A DNA stretch of 64,000 bases, taken from contig NZ_MVAG01000122.1 of assembly GCF_002177115.1 (NCBI RefSeq), positions 186,001 through 250,000 of the forward strand. Direction: 5' to 3'. A program made the position numbers and the translations under genes. Position 1 is the first letter of the stretch. Each line of letters starts with the position of its first letter. A model generated the notes under the pieces. It was not told the DNA's origin. It did not search any database and worked only from the letters and a program-made list of their open reading frames with translations. Source of the stretch: Chryseobacterium mucoviscidosis. GTDB lineage: Bacteria > Bacteroidota > Bacteroidia > Flavobacteriales > Weeksellaceae. This document shows positions 35,971-44,955 of this stretch, one piece after another.

Positions 35971-37149
35971 TTATAATAATTCAAAGATTGAAGCTGCTCC
36001 CTGTCCTGTTCCAACGCACATTGAAACCAAACCATATTTATTTCCGCGTTTTCTCATTTCGTCAAGAAGCTGAACAGTTAATTTTGTTCCGGTACATCCA
36101 AGAGGGTGACCTAAAGCAATCGCACCTCCGTTTACATTTAAAGTGTCCGGATTTAAGCCTAATTCCTTTTTGATTGCTACTGATTGAGAGGCAAATGCTT
36201 CGTTCAGTTCGATAAGCTCAATATCTTTTAATTCCAGACCTGCCTGTTTTAAAGCTTTCGGGATTGCATAAATTGGTCCCATTCCCATGATTCTTGGTTC
36301 CAATCCTGCTGCGGCATAAGCAACCAATCTTGCTTCAGGTTCAAGTCCCAATTCTTTTACCATTTCTTCGCTCATGACCATTACGAAAGCTGCTCCATCA
36401 CTCATCTGGGATGAGTTTCCGGCAGTTACACTTCCTCCGTTGGCAAATACAGGTCTTAATTTCGCAAGACCTTCAAGTGATGTATCTGCTCTCGGACCTT
36501 CATCTACTGAAAAATCAAACTTTTTAGTCTGTATTTTCTGGTTTTCGTCTAAGAAATTATATTCAACAGGAATCGGAACAATCTGATTTTTAAATTTTCC
36601 TTCCTGATTTGCTTTTAAAGCTTTCATGTGAGATTCAAATGCAAACTGATCCTGTTCTTCTCTTGTAATTTTATATTGTTTGGCAACTTCTTCCGCCGTG
36701 TAACCCATTCCCCAATAATAATCAGGGTTTGTTTTGGCAATCTGAGTTTCAGGAACCGGTTTGTAACCACCCATCGGAATGTAAGACATGGATTCTGTAC
36801 CTCCTGCAATAATGCAGTCTGCCATTCCTGCCTGAATTTTTGCAGAAGCAATCGCAATCGCCTCACTTCCTGATGCACAGTATCTGTTTACGGTAACTCC
36901 GGGAACTTTGTCAGTGTTAAGCCCCATTAAAGAAATCAGACGTGCCACATTTAAGCCCTGTTCAGCTTCCGGCATCGCATTTCCTACGATAAGGTCATCG
37001 ATTCTGTTTTTGTCTAATTGCGGAAGTTCAGCCATTAATTTTTCAATTACGGTTGCCGCCATTACATCGGGTCTTGTGAATCTTAAACTTCCTTTTGGTG
37101 CTTTACCAACGGCAGTTCTGAACCCTTTTACTATATATGCTGTTTTCAT
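35971..37149 (-). CDS. Acetyl-CoA C-acyltransferase (3-ketoacyl-CoA thiolase)
   Basis: A 392-residue thiolase that cleaves 3-ketoacyl-CoA with CoA in the last step of beta-oxidation. The nucleophile is Cys91 (NRYCASGSEA), with the His motif GGAIALGHPLGCTG near 343-356 and the second Cys at 378 (SMCVGTGQG). It is FadA-like and follows the multifunctional enzyme gene, from which it is separated by the transposase unit. Confidence 0.95.
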   Translation of the reverse strand: MKTAYIVKGFRTAVGKAPKGSLRFTRPDVMAATVIEKLMAELPQLDKNRIDDLIVGNAMPEAEQGLNVARLISLMGLNTDKVPGVTVNRYCASGSEAIAIASAKIQAGMADCIIAGGTESMSYIPMGGYKPVPETQIAKTNPDYYWGMGYTAEEVAKQYKITREEQDQFAFESHMKALKANQEGKFKNQIVPIPVEYNFLDENQKIQTKKFDFSVDEGPRADTSLEGLAKLRPVFANGGSVTAGNSSQMSDGAAFVMVMSEEMVKELGLEPEARLVAYAAAGLEPRIMGMGPIYAIPKALKQAGLELKDIELIELNEAFASQSVAIKKELGLNPDTLNVNGGAIALGHPLGCTGTKLTVQLLDEMRKRGNKYGLVSMCVGTGQGAASIFELL

Positions 37150-37185
37150 ATGTTTTATTTAATTAAATTTTTTTGAGAATTTTTT

Positions 37186-37254
37186 GCCTCATAGAGGTAA
37201 ACTGTTAATAGTTGTTGTTTTTGCTTTGCGGAGCTCCGTAGGAGCGACCTGTTA
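37186..37254. repeat. REP-like hairpin pair, one side of transposase
   Basis: GCCTCATAGAGGTAAACTGTTA (37186-37207) and GGAGCTCCGTAGGAGC (37230-37245) are hairpin-forming; the second runs into the transposase stop. Inverted counterparts stand at 37722-37797. Confidence 0.65.
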
Positions 37255-37716
37255 AATTTCAATCCATTCAAATAAATATTCAGGATCATATTTAATTTCA
37301 AATTTTTCCATAAAATCCAGATATTCTTCTTTGAATGTTTTCTTTTTATGATGTTCTTCTTGGTTTAAAATATATTTCACAACTGAATCTATACTGCTTT
37401 TAGAGTAGGAAAAAGCTCCATATCCTTCCTGCCAGTTAAATTTTCCATTCATCCATCCTTTCTCATTAATCAATTTTGATGAACCTGCTTTAATATCTCT
37501 TACCAAATCTGAAATTGTAATCGTAGGACTTATACTTACAAGAATGTGTACATGATCCGGCATTGCAAAAACTGCGAATAATTTTTGATTTCTGTTGGAA
37601 ACAATACCTGTAATAAATTTATGTAATTCTTCTCTGTTTTCTTTTGGAATCAGATTTTGTCTTCCTTTAACCGCAAAAACAATTTGAATATAAATTTGTG
37701 TATATGTGTTTGCCAT
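37252..37716 (-). mobile_element. IS200/IS605-type Y1 transposase, REP-associated
   Basis: A 154-residue HUH single-strand transposase. The HUH metal motif is HVHILV (MPDHVHILVSI) near residue 55; the catalytic Tyr lies in the GYGAFSYSKSSID segment near residues 98-110. Such enzymes cut and join single-stranded DNA at hairpins. It is flanked on both sides by REP-like hairpins in inverted order, and no TnpB accessory gene is present. It sits between the fadB-like and fadA-like genes in the same direction. It looks intact. Confidence 0.9.
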
Positions 37717-37721
37717 AAAAC

Positions 37722-37797
37722 TAACAGGCCGCCTCTACGAGGCTCAATGTCTTTCTAAAATTATTCTGCTATTATCAGTTCGCTCCTACGGAGCTCC
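37722..37797. repeat. REP-like hairpin pair, other side of transposase
   Basis: TAACAGGCCGCCTCTACGAGGC (37722-37743, two bases longer than its core) and CGCTCCTACGGAGCTCC (37781-37797). The second is the exact reverse complement of GGAGCTCCGTAGGAGCG at 37230-37246. Confidence 0.65.
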
Positions 37798-37800
37798 CTA

Positions 37801-40194
37801 TTAATTTCTCAACGGTTTACCATTCTGTAACATATACTGAATTCTCTCCAGTGTTTTTCTTTCACCGCAAAGCTGTAAAAACGTTTCTCTTTCGAGATTC
37901 AATAGATACTGCTCCGTTACAACCGTTGGTTCAGAAAGATTTCCACCTACCATTACGTTGGCTAACTTATCTGCAATTTTCTTATCGTGCTCAGAAATAT
38001 AATTTCCGGTTAACATCTGGTCTGTTCCTACGTAGAACATTCCTAAAGCATCTTTACCTAAAACTTTTACTTTCTGTTCGATAGGCTGTGTATAACCATG
38101 TTCTGCTAAACTTTTAGCCAGCATTTTCGCAGTTTTGATTTGGGTTCTCTTATCTACGGAAACAATATCTTTACCATGTTCCAAAATTCCCATATCGTAG
38201 GCTTCATAAGCGGAAGTTGCCACTTTACCCATCGCAATATTCATGAAAGCCTCACGAAGTCTGTTGTTTTTAACGTCATCGCTGTGGAATTCTCTTGATG
38301 TTCTTAAAGTTAGTTCCTTGGTTCCTCCACCGCCTGGAATTACTCCCACTCCGGTTTCTACCAATCCGATATACGTTTCTGCTGCGGCAACCACTCTGTC
38401 GGCGTGCATTGTCATTTCGCAACCTCCACCAAGTGTCATTCCGTGAGGAGCAACCACCACAGGAATAGAGGAGTAACGAACTCTCATCATTGATTTCTGG
38501 AAATACGCAATTGCCATATTCAGATCATCCCAGTCCTGTTCGATAGCCATCATTAAAATCATCGCTAAATTCGCTCCGACAGAGAAATTCGTACCCTGAT
38601 TTCCAACAACCAATCCGTCGTATTCTTTTTCAGCTAAATCAATTGCTCTGTTTAAGCCATCCAGAACTTCCCCTCCTAAAGAATTCATTTTGGAACGGAT
38701 TTCAAAGTTGATAATTCCGTCGCCTAAATCTTCGATGGCAGAACCGGAGTTGCTCCAAAGCGTTTTATTTTTTCTGATATTATCCAGAATAATAAAAGAA
38801 TCCTGTCCCGGAATGGTATTGTATGATCCTGAGTTTTTGTCCACATAAATACTTTGTCCTTCTTCATTCACTTTATAGAAAGTCTCAACATTTTTCACCC
38901 AGTCCGAAACTTCATAACCTGCTTCTTTTGCCAGTTCGATACCTTTTTGAACGCCTACAGCATCCCAGATTTCAAACGGACCGTTTTCCCAGCCGAAACC
39001 GGCTCTCATCGCATCGTCGATTTTGTAAACCTCATCGGAAATCTCAGGAACTTTGTGAGAAACGTAAGCGAATAATGCACCCAAAGATTTTCTGTACAAT
39101 TCTCCCGCTTTATCTTTTCCGCCAATTAACACTTTAAATCTGTCAATCGGTTTGTCGATATTTTTAGTTAATTCTAAAGTTGCAAAAGAAGATTTTCCCT
39201 GAAGTTCGTATTCTAAAGTATCCAGATTTAATCCGTGAATTTCAGATTTTCCTTCTGCATTTTTCACTTTTTTATAGAAACCTCCATCTGTTTTGGATCC
39301 TAACCATTTGTTATCAACCATTTTCTGGATGTAATCCGGAAGAGCAAAAACATTGTTGAAGTCATTGGCTTCAGCACCGCTTTGGCGAACACCGTTTGCC
39401 ACCATTACCAATGTATCAAGACCTACAACATCCGCTGTTCTGAATGTGGCAGATTTTGGACGCCCAATTACCGGACCTGTTAATTTATCAACTTCAGAAA
39501 CGGTTAACCCTAATTTCTGAACATTGTGAAGCAAATCCATCATAGAGAAAACGCCGATTCTGTTGGCGATAAATGCTGGAGTATCTTTTGCTAAAACCGT
39601 TGTTTTTCCTAAAAATTTTGCCCCGTAATTCATGTAGAAGTCGATAACTTCAGGAGCGGTATCGTTTGTCGGAATGATCTCTAAAAGAGGAAGATATCTT
39701 ACAGGATTAAAGAAGTGTGTTCCTGCAAAATAATGTTTAAAATCTTCGCTTCTTCCTTCTGTTAAAAGGTGAATCGGAATTCCGGAAGTATTGGAAGAAA
39801 TCAGTGTTCCCGGTTTTCTGAACTGCTCGATTTTTTCGTAAACGGATTTTTTGATGTCCAGTCTTTCAACCACAACCTCAATAATCCAGTCTGTATTTTT
39901 TATTTTTGGTAAATCATCATCAAAGTTTCCAACTTTTATTCTGTCTGCAAATTTTGGAGAATAGAGCAGTGCCGGACTTGCTTTTTTGAGTTTTTCAAAG
40001 TTTTCCGAAGCGATTCTGTTTCTTACCACTTTGTCTTCTTTGGTCAAACCTTTTTTCTGTTCTGCTTCAGAAAGTTCAAAAGGAACAATATCCAGCAGCG
40101 AAACTTCTACACCAATATTGGCAAAGTGCGCTGCAATACCGCTTCCCATAATTCCTGAACCAAGAACTGTAACGTGTTTGATTCTTCTTTTCAT
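37801..40194 (-). CDS. 3-hydroxyacyl-CoA dehydrogenase / enoyl-CoA hydratase fusion (FadB/FadN-like)
   Basis: A 797-residue bifunctional beta-oxidation enzyme. The NAD-binding Rossmann domain comes first (VTVLGSGIMGSGIA, residues 8-21), then the C-terminal dehydrogenase domains, then the crotonase domain (GMTLGGGCEMTMHADR and GVGVIPGGGGTKE). This order is the reverse of E. coli FadB and like B. subtilis FadN. It hydrates 2-enoyl-CoA and oxidises 3-hydroxyacyl-CoA. It lies in an operon after marR and before the thiolase gene. Confidence 0.94.
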   Translation of the reverse strand: MKRRIKHVTVLGSGIMGSGIAAHFANIGVEVSLLDIVPFELSEAEQKKGLTKEDKVVRNRIASENFEKLKKASPALLYSPKFADRIKVGNFDDDLPKIKNTDWIIEVVVERLDIKKSVYEKIEQFRKPGTLISSNTSGIPIHLLTEGRSEDFKHYFAGTHFFNPVRYLPLLEIIPTNDTAPEVIDFYMNYGAKFLGKTTVLAKDTPAFIANRIGVFSMMDLLHNVQKLGLTVSEVDKLTGPVIGRPKSATFRTADVVGLDTLVMVANGVRQSGAEANDFNNVFALPDYIQKMVDNKWLGSKTDGGFYKKVKNAEGKSEIHGLNLDTLEYELQGKSSFATLELTKNIDKPIDRFKVLIGGKDKAGELYRKSLGALFAYVSHKVPEISDEVYKIDDAMRAGFGWENGPFEIWDAVGVQKGIELAKEAGYEVSDWVKNVETFYKVNEEGQSIYVDKNSGSYNTIPGQDSFIILDNIRKNKTLWSNSGSAIEDLGDGIINFEIRSKMNSLGGEVLDGLNRAIDLAEKEYDGLVVGNQGTNFSVGANLAMILMMAIEQDWDDLNMAIAYFQKSMMRVRYSSIPVVVAPHGMTLGGGCEMTMHADRVVAAAETYIGLVETGVGVIPGGGGTKELTLRTSREFHSDDVKNNRLREAFMNIAMGKVATSAYEAYDMGILEHGKDIVSVDKRTQIKTAKMLAKSLAEHGYTQPIEQKVKVLGKDALGMFYVGTDQMLTGNYISEHDKKIADKLANVMVGGNLSEPTVVTEQYLLNLERETFLQLCGERKTLERIQYMLQNGKPLRN

Positions 40195-40233
40195 TTGATT
40201 TATTATTTGTAATTGTATTAATTCTTTTGTTTG

Positions 40234-40278
40234 GTCATTCTAAATGATATGAATAGATTCTTTCTTCGTCAGAATGAC
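40234..40278. repeat. Short inverted repeat between marR and fadB-like gene
   Basis: GTCATTCT (40234-40241) and AGAATGAC (40271-40278) are perfect complements around a 29-base loop containing CTTCGTC. From memory, GTCATTCTGAACGAAG-type strings recur in flavobacterial spacers; this may be a decayed copy. Confidence 0.5.
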
Positions 40279-40289
40279 ATCGTGATATT

Positions 40290-40742
40290 TTATTTTTTGT
40301 TATTTAAGTCCGTTGCAATTTTCATGATTTCGCTCATCACTTCCTTGAAGGTATCAAGCTTTTCAGGAGAGATTTTTTCCATCACTCTTTTGTTGAAATT
40401 TACCACAACTTCCTTGGAAAGATTTCTGGAGTTCAGACCTTTATCTGTAAGCTTTATGATGACTTCTCTTTTATCGGTTGTTGTTTTTTCCTTATAGATA
40501 TATCCGTTATCTTCCAGAAGTTTAATAATTCTTGTAAGGGAAGTAGGTTCAATTGCCATTTTCGGACCCAGATTTGTACTTCTTGTACCTTCTTTTGGAT
40601 CAATTTTTAGAAGAGTAAGCGCCTGAACCGCCGTCGAATCGTGCTCCTGAGCTAATTCGGTGTACATTTTAGAAACAGCTAACCATGTCTGTTTTAAAAT
40701 AAGATCTACGTTTTCTATTTTTTCTTTATTGTTATCCATCAT
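40290..40742 (-). CDS. MarR-family regulator of the beta-oxidation operon
   Basis: A 150-residue winged-helix protein. AVQALTLLKIDPKEGTRSTNLG, then PTSLTRIIKLLEDNGYIYKE (recognition helix) and the DKREVIIKLTDKG wing fit MarR. Start at 40742 (or 40739); the in-frame TTG at 40766 lies inside the -7 box and is excluded. It leads the fad operon and is preceded by two perfect palindromes, suggesting autorepression relieved by an acyl-CoA or fatty-acid signal. The ligand is inferred from context. Confidence 0.9.
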   Translation of the reverse strand: MMDNNKEKIENVDLILKQTWLAVSKMYTELAQEHDSTAVQALTLLKIDPKEGTRSTNLGPKMAIEPTSLTRIIKLLEDNGYIYKEKTTTDKREVIIKLTDKGLNSRNLSKEVVVNFNKRVMEKISPEKLDTFKEVMSEIMKIATDLNNKK

Positions 40743-40763
40743 TTTATCCGAATGGTTATAATC

Positions 40764-40771
40764 CAAATTTA
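40764..40771 (-). promoter_or_regulatory. -7 box TAAATTTG of marR-fad operon
   Basis: The minus strand reads TAAATTTG, 21 bases before the ATG at 40742. The first palindrome begins one base upstream, inside the -33 to -7 spacer. Confidence 0.55.
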
Positions 40772-40772
40772 G

Positions 40773-40798
40773 TAAATATTATGCATGCATAATATTTA
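40773..40798. promoter_or_regulatory. Operator 1, perfect 26-bp palindrome at marR promoter
   Basis: The two arms TAAATATTATGCA (40773-40785) and TGCATAATATTTA (40786-40798) are exact reverse complements. The core ATGCATGCAT is shared with operator 2. Its position over the promoter spacer suggests repression by the MarR-type protein. Confidence 0.75.
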
Positions 40799-40858
40799 TT
40801 TACGTTAAATTTTGTTAAATAAATGAAAATCAGAAAGTTAAATTATATGATAAGCATA

Positions 40859-40878
40859 ATACTATGCATGCATAGTAT
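40859..40878. promoter_or_regulatory. Operator 2, perfect 20-bp palindrome upstream of marR
   Basis: ATACTATGCATGCATAGTAT is self-complementary and shares the TATGCATGCATA core with operator 1, centred 83 bases away. It may support looping or cooperative binding. Confidence 0.72.
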
Positions 40879-40904
40879 ATTGTTTATATAAGGAAAACGC
40901 GGTA

Positions 40905-41828
40905 TTAATGAATGGTTTTCACTAAATTAACGATTTCTTCAAAAGATTCGCATTTGAAATTTTGTAAACCGTCATTGATGTCCCAAAAATTGTCCTGAAA
41001 CTCAAATTTCAGAGAAGAAAGATCTTTTTGAAAGTTTTTTTGCAGCAAAGAATACAGCATTTCTTTGTAAGCGTCCGAAGCGATGATTTTAGGTGCCACA
41101 AATTTTTCATTGATCTGAAACAATGAAGGATTGATCAGTTCATCATGCTGAAGCAGGACATCTTCTACGATTCCCGAGAATAGATTACCATCTTTTACAT
41201 ACCAGATTTTGTCTGCAAATTCCTTGGCAAGACGCCAGTCGTGAGATGAAAAAAGAATTAATTTGTTCTGTTCTTTTGCTAATTTCCGGAGTGTTTTGAG
41301 AATGATAATTTTATTTTTTTCATCCAGATGAGTCGTGGGTTCATCCAGAATAATGATAGGAGCGTTCTGTGTGATGGCTCTTCCGATAAATGCTTTCTGA
41401 AGATTTCCGTCCGACAGCTTTTTAAGCAGAGTGTTTTTGTACTGCCCAAGATCAAGTTCTTCAATAATATGCGCAACTTCTTCTCTGTCTTCTTTTTTCA
41501 GCTCAAAATAAAAAGGATAATAAATGTATTTCCCCAACGAAATTAGATCTTCCACCGTATAATTCTGAGGAATTACCGAACTGGAGAAAACAATGGCAAT
41601 CTGTTCTGCAATCTCCTTGACGGAAAGATTTCTTACATTCCTGTTATTGATGAAAATTTCACCGCTTAAAATAGGGATCTGATGCAAAATAGATTTAATA
41701 AGAGTAGTTTTCCCGACACCATTATTTCCAATCAAAAGGCAGACTTCGCCTAATTTCAGATGAGCTGCTGCATTTGAAATTAAGGTTTTGTGATAGCCAA
41801 TGTTTGCTTGTTTGATTTGTAGGTGCAT
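40905..41828 (-). CDS. ABC transporter ATP-binding protein, iron/siderophore (FecE) type
   Basis: A 307-residue ATPase. Walker A GNNGVGKTT is at 34-42, the signature LSDGNLQKAFIGRA is near 140, and Walker B is IIILDEPTTHLD near 160. The signature SDG in place of SGG is common in this clade. About 90 C-terminal residues go beyond the core ABC domain. It probably energises the FecCD-type permease encoded nearby (42259-43230). Confidence 0.88.
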   Translation of the reverse strand: MHLQIKQANIGYHKTLISNAAAHLKLGEVCLLIGNNGVGKTTLIKSILHQIPILSGEIFINNRNVRNLSVKEIAEQIAIVFSSSVIPQNYTVEDLISLGKYIYYPFYFELKKEDREEVAHIIEELDLGQYKNTLLKKLSDGNLQKAFIGRAITQNAPIIILDEPTTHLDEKNKIIILKTLRKLAKEQNKLILFSSHDWRLAKEFADKIWYVKDGNLFSGIVEDVLLQHDELINPSLFQINEKFVAPKIIASDAYKEMLYSLLQKNFQKDLSSLKFEFQDNFWDINDGLQNFKCESFEEIVNLVKTIH

Positions 41829-41833
41829 TTTTT

Positions 41834-42121
41834 TTAAAGAGAAACAAAAATTATTAATAAGATAAGAGGAATTAAACTGGAAATGAAATATAAAAATTTA
41901 TGCTCTTTAGTTTTCCACAAGCTATAAACTCCTAAGATTAACGATCCAAAAAATGTTAATGGTACTGCGATTGTTATCCACCAACTGTGTCCGGATGAAT
42001 ATATCCAATGCTTTTCCCTACTCATTCTAAACATTTTCGAATACTCTAAGAATAAATAACTTAATGCAAACAAGATTATGTTCGCAATTATTAGTTGTTT
42101 TTGTGTTATTCTTATATTCAT
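41834..42121 (-). CDS. Small three-helix membrane protein of unknown function
   Basis: A 95-residue protein with three hydrophobic segments (about 11-27, 48-66 and 76-94). No family is recognised. It lies between the permease and ATPase genes of an iron-type ABC system, 5 bases before the ATPase gene. It could be an accessory subunit or an inserted unrelated gene. Confidence 0.6.
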   Translation of the reverse strand: MNIRITQKQLIIANIILFALSYLFLEYSKMFRMSREKHWIYSSGHSWWITIAVPLTFFGSLILGVYSLWKTKEHKFLYFISSLIPLILLIIFVSL

Positions 42122-42258
42122 ATTTTATTTATAGATCTGTTATGCTGAAACTTTTAGATTCGATGGAGTCAAAGCATCTCTACAAAGTTAGTTTAGATTC
42201 AATATAGATAAAAATTATAATGCATTGTTATTTGCGACTTTGCGAAAAACCAACAATA

Positions 42259-43230
42259 TTAAATTTTATTCTGTTTCAAAAGCATCATCAAAATTACAGG
42301 AATTCCGAAAACGGAGCTTATTACATTTATAGGAATCTGTGTTTTTTCTGCGATGATGGAGAAAAAAAGCATCATCAACATTCCCAGCATCATGTTTAAA
42401 ATCCATTGCTGCCAAAGCTTTGCCGGATTATAAATCAGTCTGCTGAAATGTGGAACAATGATTCCGATAAATAAGATAGGACCTAAAAAAGCGGTGACAG
42501 AAGCGGAAAGAAGGGAAGAGGCAGCAATAATAAACAGTTTAAGCTGATTGAGATTAACTCCCAGACTTTGTGCATATGAAGTTCCCAATGAATTTCCAAT
42601 CAATGGTTTTATGGTTTTAAAGCAAACAAATAGTCCGATTATTATTAAAACAGATAAAACATAAATCTGATTTCTTGAAACCATATTATTCGCTCCGAAA
42701 GACCATAAAATATAGTTTTTAAGACTCTGATCTTCTCCATAAAACTGCAACAGAGAAACAATAGCTCCTGCAAAAGCCGAAACCAGAAACCCAAAAATAA
42801 TGAGGTACGATTTATCCTGAAATTTTTTGGAAATGGAAAGAAGAATCACCATCAGTAAAAGACTTCCGCCGATGGCTGCAAAGCTTAAAAAACTGTTCTG
42901 AAGAAATTCCGGGATGAGAAGATCGTGCGAAAAAAAGATGTAAAATGCGACAGATAAACTGGCAATGGAAGTAATTCCTAAGATATCCGGTCCGGCAAGA
43001 GGATTCTGAAAATATTCCTGCATCAGAAAACCAGAAGTGGGGATCGAAATTCCTGCCAAAAGCATTACCAAAACACGGTTCACGCGTATTTCCGCAATCT
43101 GGCTGTTGGAAGATTCTCCCCAAAAGTCCTGAAAATGTAAACTTAAAAATCCTGTATTCAGATTAATAACTGCTGCCAATACAATGGCAATCAATAGCAC
43201 CAAACACAGGATTTTAAACTTGTCTGACAT
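42259..43230 (-). CDS. FecCD-family ABC permease for iron/siderophore or corrinoid
   Basis: A 323-residue protein with about nine to ten membrane helices. RVNRVLVMLLAGISIPTSGFLMQEYFQNPLAGPDILGI is the FecCD signature region (near residues 48-85), and FLGPILFIGIIVPHFSRLI is the ATPase-docking loop. It forms the channel with the FecE-type ATPase. No substrate-binding protein is encoded nearby. It starts 12 bases after the TlpA-like gene. Confidence 0.92.
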   Translation of the reverse strand: MSDKFKILCLVLLIAIVLAAVINLNTGFLSLHFQDFWGESSNSQIAEIRVNRVLVMLLAGISIPTSGFLMQEYFQNPLAGPDILGITSIASLSVAFYIFFSHDLLIPEFLQNSFLSFAAIGGSLLLMVILLSISKKFQDKSYLIIFGFLVSAFAGAIVSLLQFYGEDQSLKNYILWSFGANNMVSRNQIYVLSVLIIIGLFVCFKTIKPLIGNSLGTSYAQSLGVNLNQLKLFIIAASSLLSASVTAFLGPILFIGIIVPHFSRLIYNPAKLWQQWILNMMLGMLMMLFFSIIAEKTQIPINVISSVFGIPVILMMLLKQNKI

Positions 43231-43242
43231 AAAGTCTGAAGT

Positions 43243-43797
43243 TTATTTTAATAAAGAATTGATTTTTTGGTTAAGCTGCTCTTCACTGATCATCCCTAAA
43301 GTTTCATCAGTTTTATCCCCTTTTCTCATGAATGTAAATGGAATTGCATTTCCTGTCCACTCTTTAAAATTAGAAGTAAAAAAATTACCGTCAAGCGAAG
43401 CACCGTCCAAAAGAATTGTGTTTTTTTCAATTCCCTGTTCTTGTACAAACTGCGGAACTTTTGTATTCCACTCTTCTTTACTATCCAGACTAATAAAAGT
43501 GATTTTTACAGGTTTGCCTTTAAGCTCTTCAATCTTACTTTTAAAGTGAGGAATTTCCTTTACACATGGACCGCACCATGTCGCAAAAAAATTCGTAACA
43601 TACAGCGTGTCATTTTTTTTGCCTAAAAATTCAGTTGCCTGCTCATTTGTAAATGTCTTTAAAGCAGATTGAGAGACTTTTGGTTCAGAAACTGCAACAG
43701 AATCCGTAACCGTGGAAGTTTCTTCACTTTGTTGATTTTCCTTTTTACAGCTTGCCAATGAAAAAACTACAAGCGTGGATAAAATTATCTTCTTCAT
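43243..43797 (-). CDS. TlpA/ResA-family thioredoxin-like lipoprotein
   Basis: A 184-residue envelope thiol protein. The lipoprotein signal ends at VFSLASCKK. The active site is WCGPC (FATWCGPCVKE) near residues 71-75, and the cis-Pro loop is NAIPFTFM. Relatives reduce apocytochrome c or other periplasmic disulfides. It is first on a minus-strand unit with the FecCD permease gene. Confidence 0.92.
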   Translation of the reverse strand: MKKIILSTLVVFSLASCKKENQQSEETSTVTDSVAVSEPKVSQSALKTFTNEQATEFLGKKNDTLYVTNFFATWCGPCVKEIPHFKSKIEELKGKPVKITFISLDSKEEWNTKVPQFVQEQGIEKNTILLDGASLDGNFFTSNFKEWTGNAIPFTFMRKGDKTDETLGMISEEQLNQKINSLLK

Positions 43798-43812
43798 AAA
43801 TTATTTTTTATC

Positions 43813-43820
43813 TATTTTTG
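43813..43820 (+). promoter_or_regulatory. -7 box TATTTTTG for ferredoxin reductase gene
   Basis: A perfect TAnnTTTG ending 10 bases before the ATG at 43831, in the 33-base spacer shared with the divergent TlpA-like gene. Confidence 0.45.
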
Positions 43821-43830
43821 AGTTGAAGTT

Positions 43831-44955
43831 ATGGAACAACAAATCTATAAAGGGAAACTTACACAGTTTCATTGGTTAAAAATAGCGAAAAAGGAAGAAC
43901 TGACCAAAAATACTTTTTCTCTGGAATTCGAGATTCCGGAGAATCTGAAAGAAAATTTCAGGTTTGATGCCGGTCAGTTTGTCAGCATACAATTTCATTC
44001 TCACGGTAAAGAAATCATCAATGATTATTCGATGACTTCTGCTCCTTATGAGGATAAAATATCGTTGGGGATCAAGGTTAATTCTCCTGACGGAGCCTCT
44101 TCACAGTTATTTAAAAATTATCATGAAGGTGATGAGTTATTGGTAAGCGAACCGAGCGGAAGATTTACTTTAATTTCAAAACCCAGCGAATTCAGAACCA
44201 TTGTAGGATTTGCGGCAGGAATAGGAATTACCCCGATTTTAAGTCATTTTAAAAATATTCTGCATAACGAACCGAGAACAAGATTATTTTTATTTTTTGG
44301 AAATAAGAATTCGGAAGAATTAGTGTTCAGGGACGAGCTTGATCGTTTAGCAAAAACCTGCGGCGACAGATTGCAGATTTTTTATTTTTTTTCTCAGGAG
44401 AATACCGCAAATAGTTTTTTTCATGGGAGACTGGATGATAAAAAATTAAGTCTCATCATCAACCAGATCCTTCATCTGGATGATACGGATGAAGAATCTA
44501 CCATTTGGGATGCCGTAGATGAAGTGCTGATCTGCGGAAAAGGAGAGATGATTAAAACTCTCGCCAATGCTTGCTATCATCACGGAATTCCGAAAAAAAA
44601 TATTCATTTTGAGCTTTTTGAAGAATTTAATGACGATATTTATCCTGTAGAAAAAGAATTTCCGTTATTAGAAAATGTGGAACTTTCTTTTAAAATGCTT
44701 GGAAAGGAATATAATACTATGCTTCCAACCAACGAGGAAAGGATTTTGCAGCAGCTTCTTATACAGAAATTTCAGGTTCCGTATTCCTGTAAATCGGGAA
44801 TTTGCGGAAGCTGTGAATGTATTTTGGAAGAAGGAGAAGTGGAATTGCTTGAAAATGAATATTTAACGGAAAATGAAGAGGAGAGAGGACATATTTTAGC
44901 TTGTATGTCGATTGCTAAAAGCAAAAAAATAAAGCTTAACTTTGATCTTAGTTGA
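43831..44955 (+). CDS. Flavin reductase fused to plant-type 2Fe-2S ferredoxin (PaaE/Hcr-like)
   Basis: A 374-residue electron-transfer protein. The FAD domain has NDYSMTSAPYE near residue 68, the NAD domain has GFAAGIGITPILSHF near 127, and the C-terminal ferredoxin has CKSGICGSCEC plus a fourth Cys in ILACMS. Such modules feed electrons from NAD(P)H to oxygenases or other acceptors; the partner is not in view. Its stop overlaps the TTG start of the next gene. Confidence 0.92.
   Translation: MEQQIYKGKLTQFHWLKIAKKEELTKNTFSLEFEIPENLKENFRFDAGQFVSIQFHSHGKEIINDYSMTSAPYEDKISLGIKVNSPDGASSQLFKNYHEGDELLVSEPSGRFTLISKPSEFRTIVGFAAGIGITPILSHFKNILHNEPRTRLFLFFGNKNSEELVFRDELDRLAKTCGDRLQIFYFFSQENTANSFFHGRLDDKKLSLIINQILHLDDTDEESTIWDAVDEVLICGKGEMIKTLANACYHHGIPKKNIHFELFEEFNDDIYPVEKEFPLLENVELSFKMLGKEYNTMLPTNEERILQQLLIQKFQVPYSCKSGICGSCECILEEGEVELLENEYLTENEEERGHILACMSIAKSKKIKLNFDLS

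Noticed and set aside
37252..37800. CRISPR-like array
   Set aside because: The repeats are paired hairpins in inverted order, not direct repeats with spacers; no cas genes are seen.
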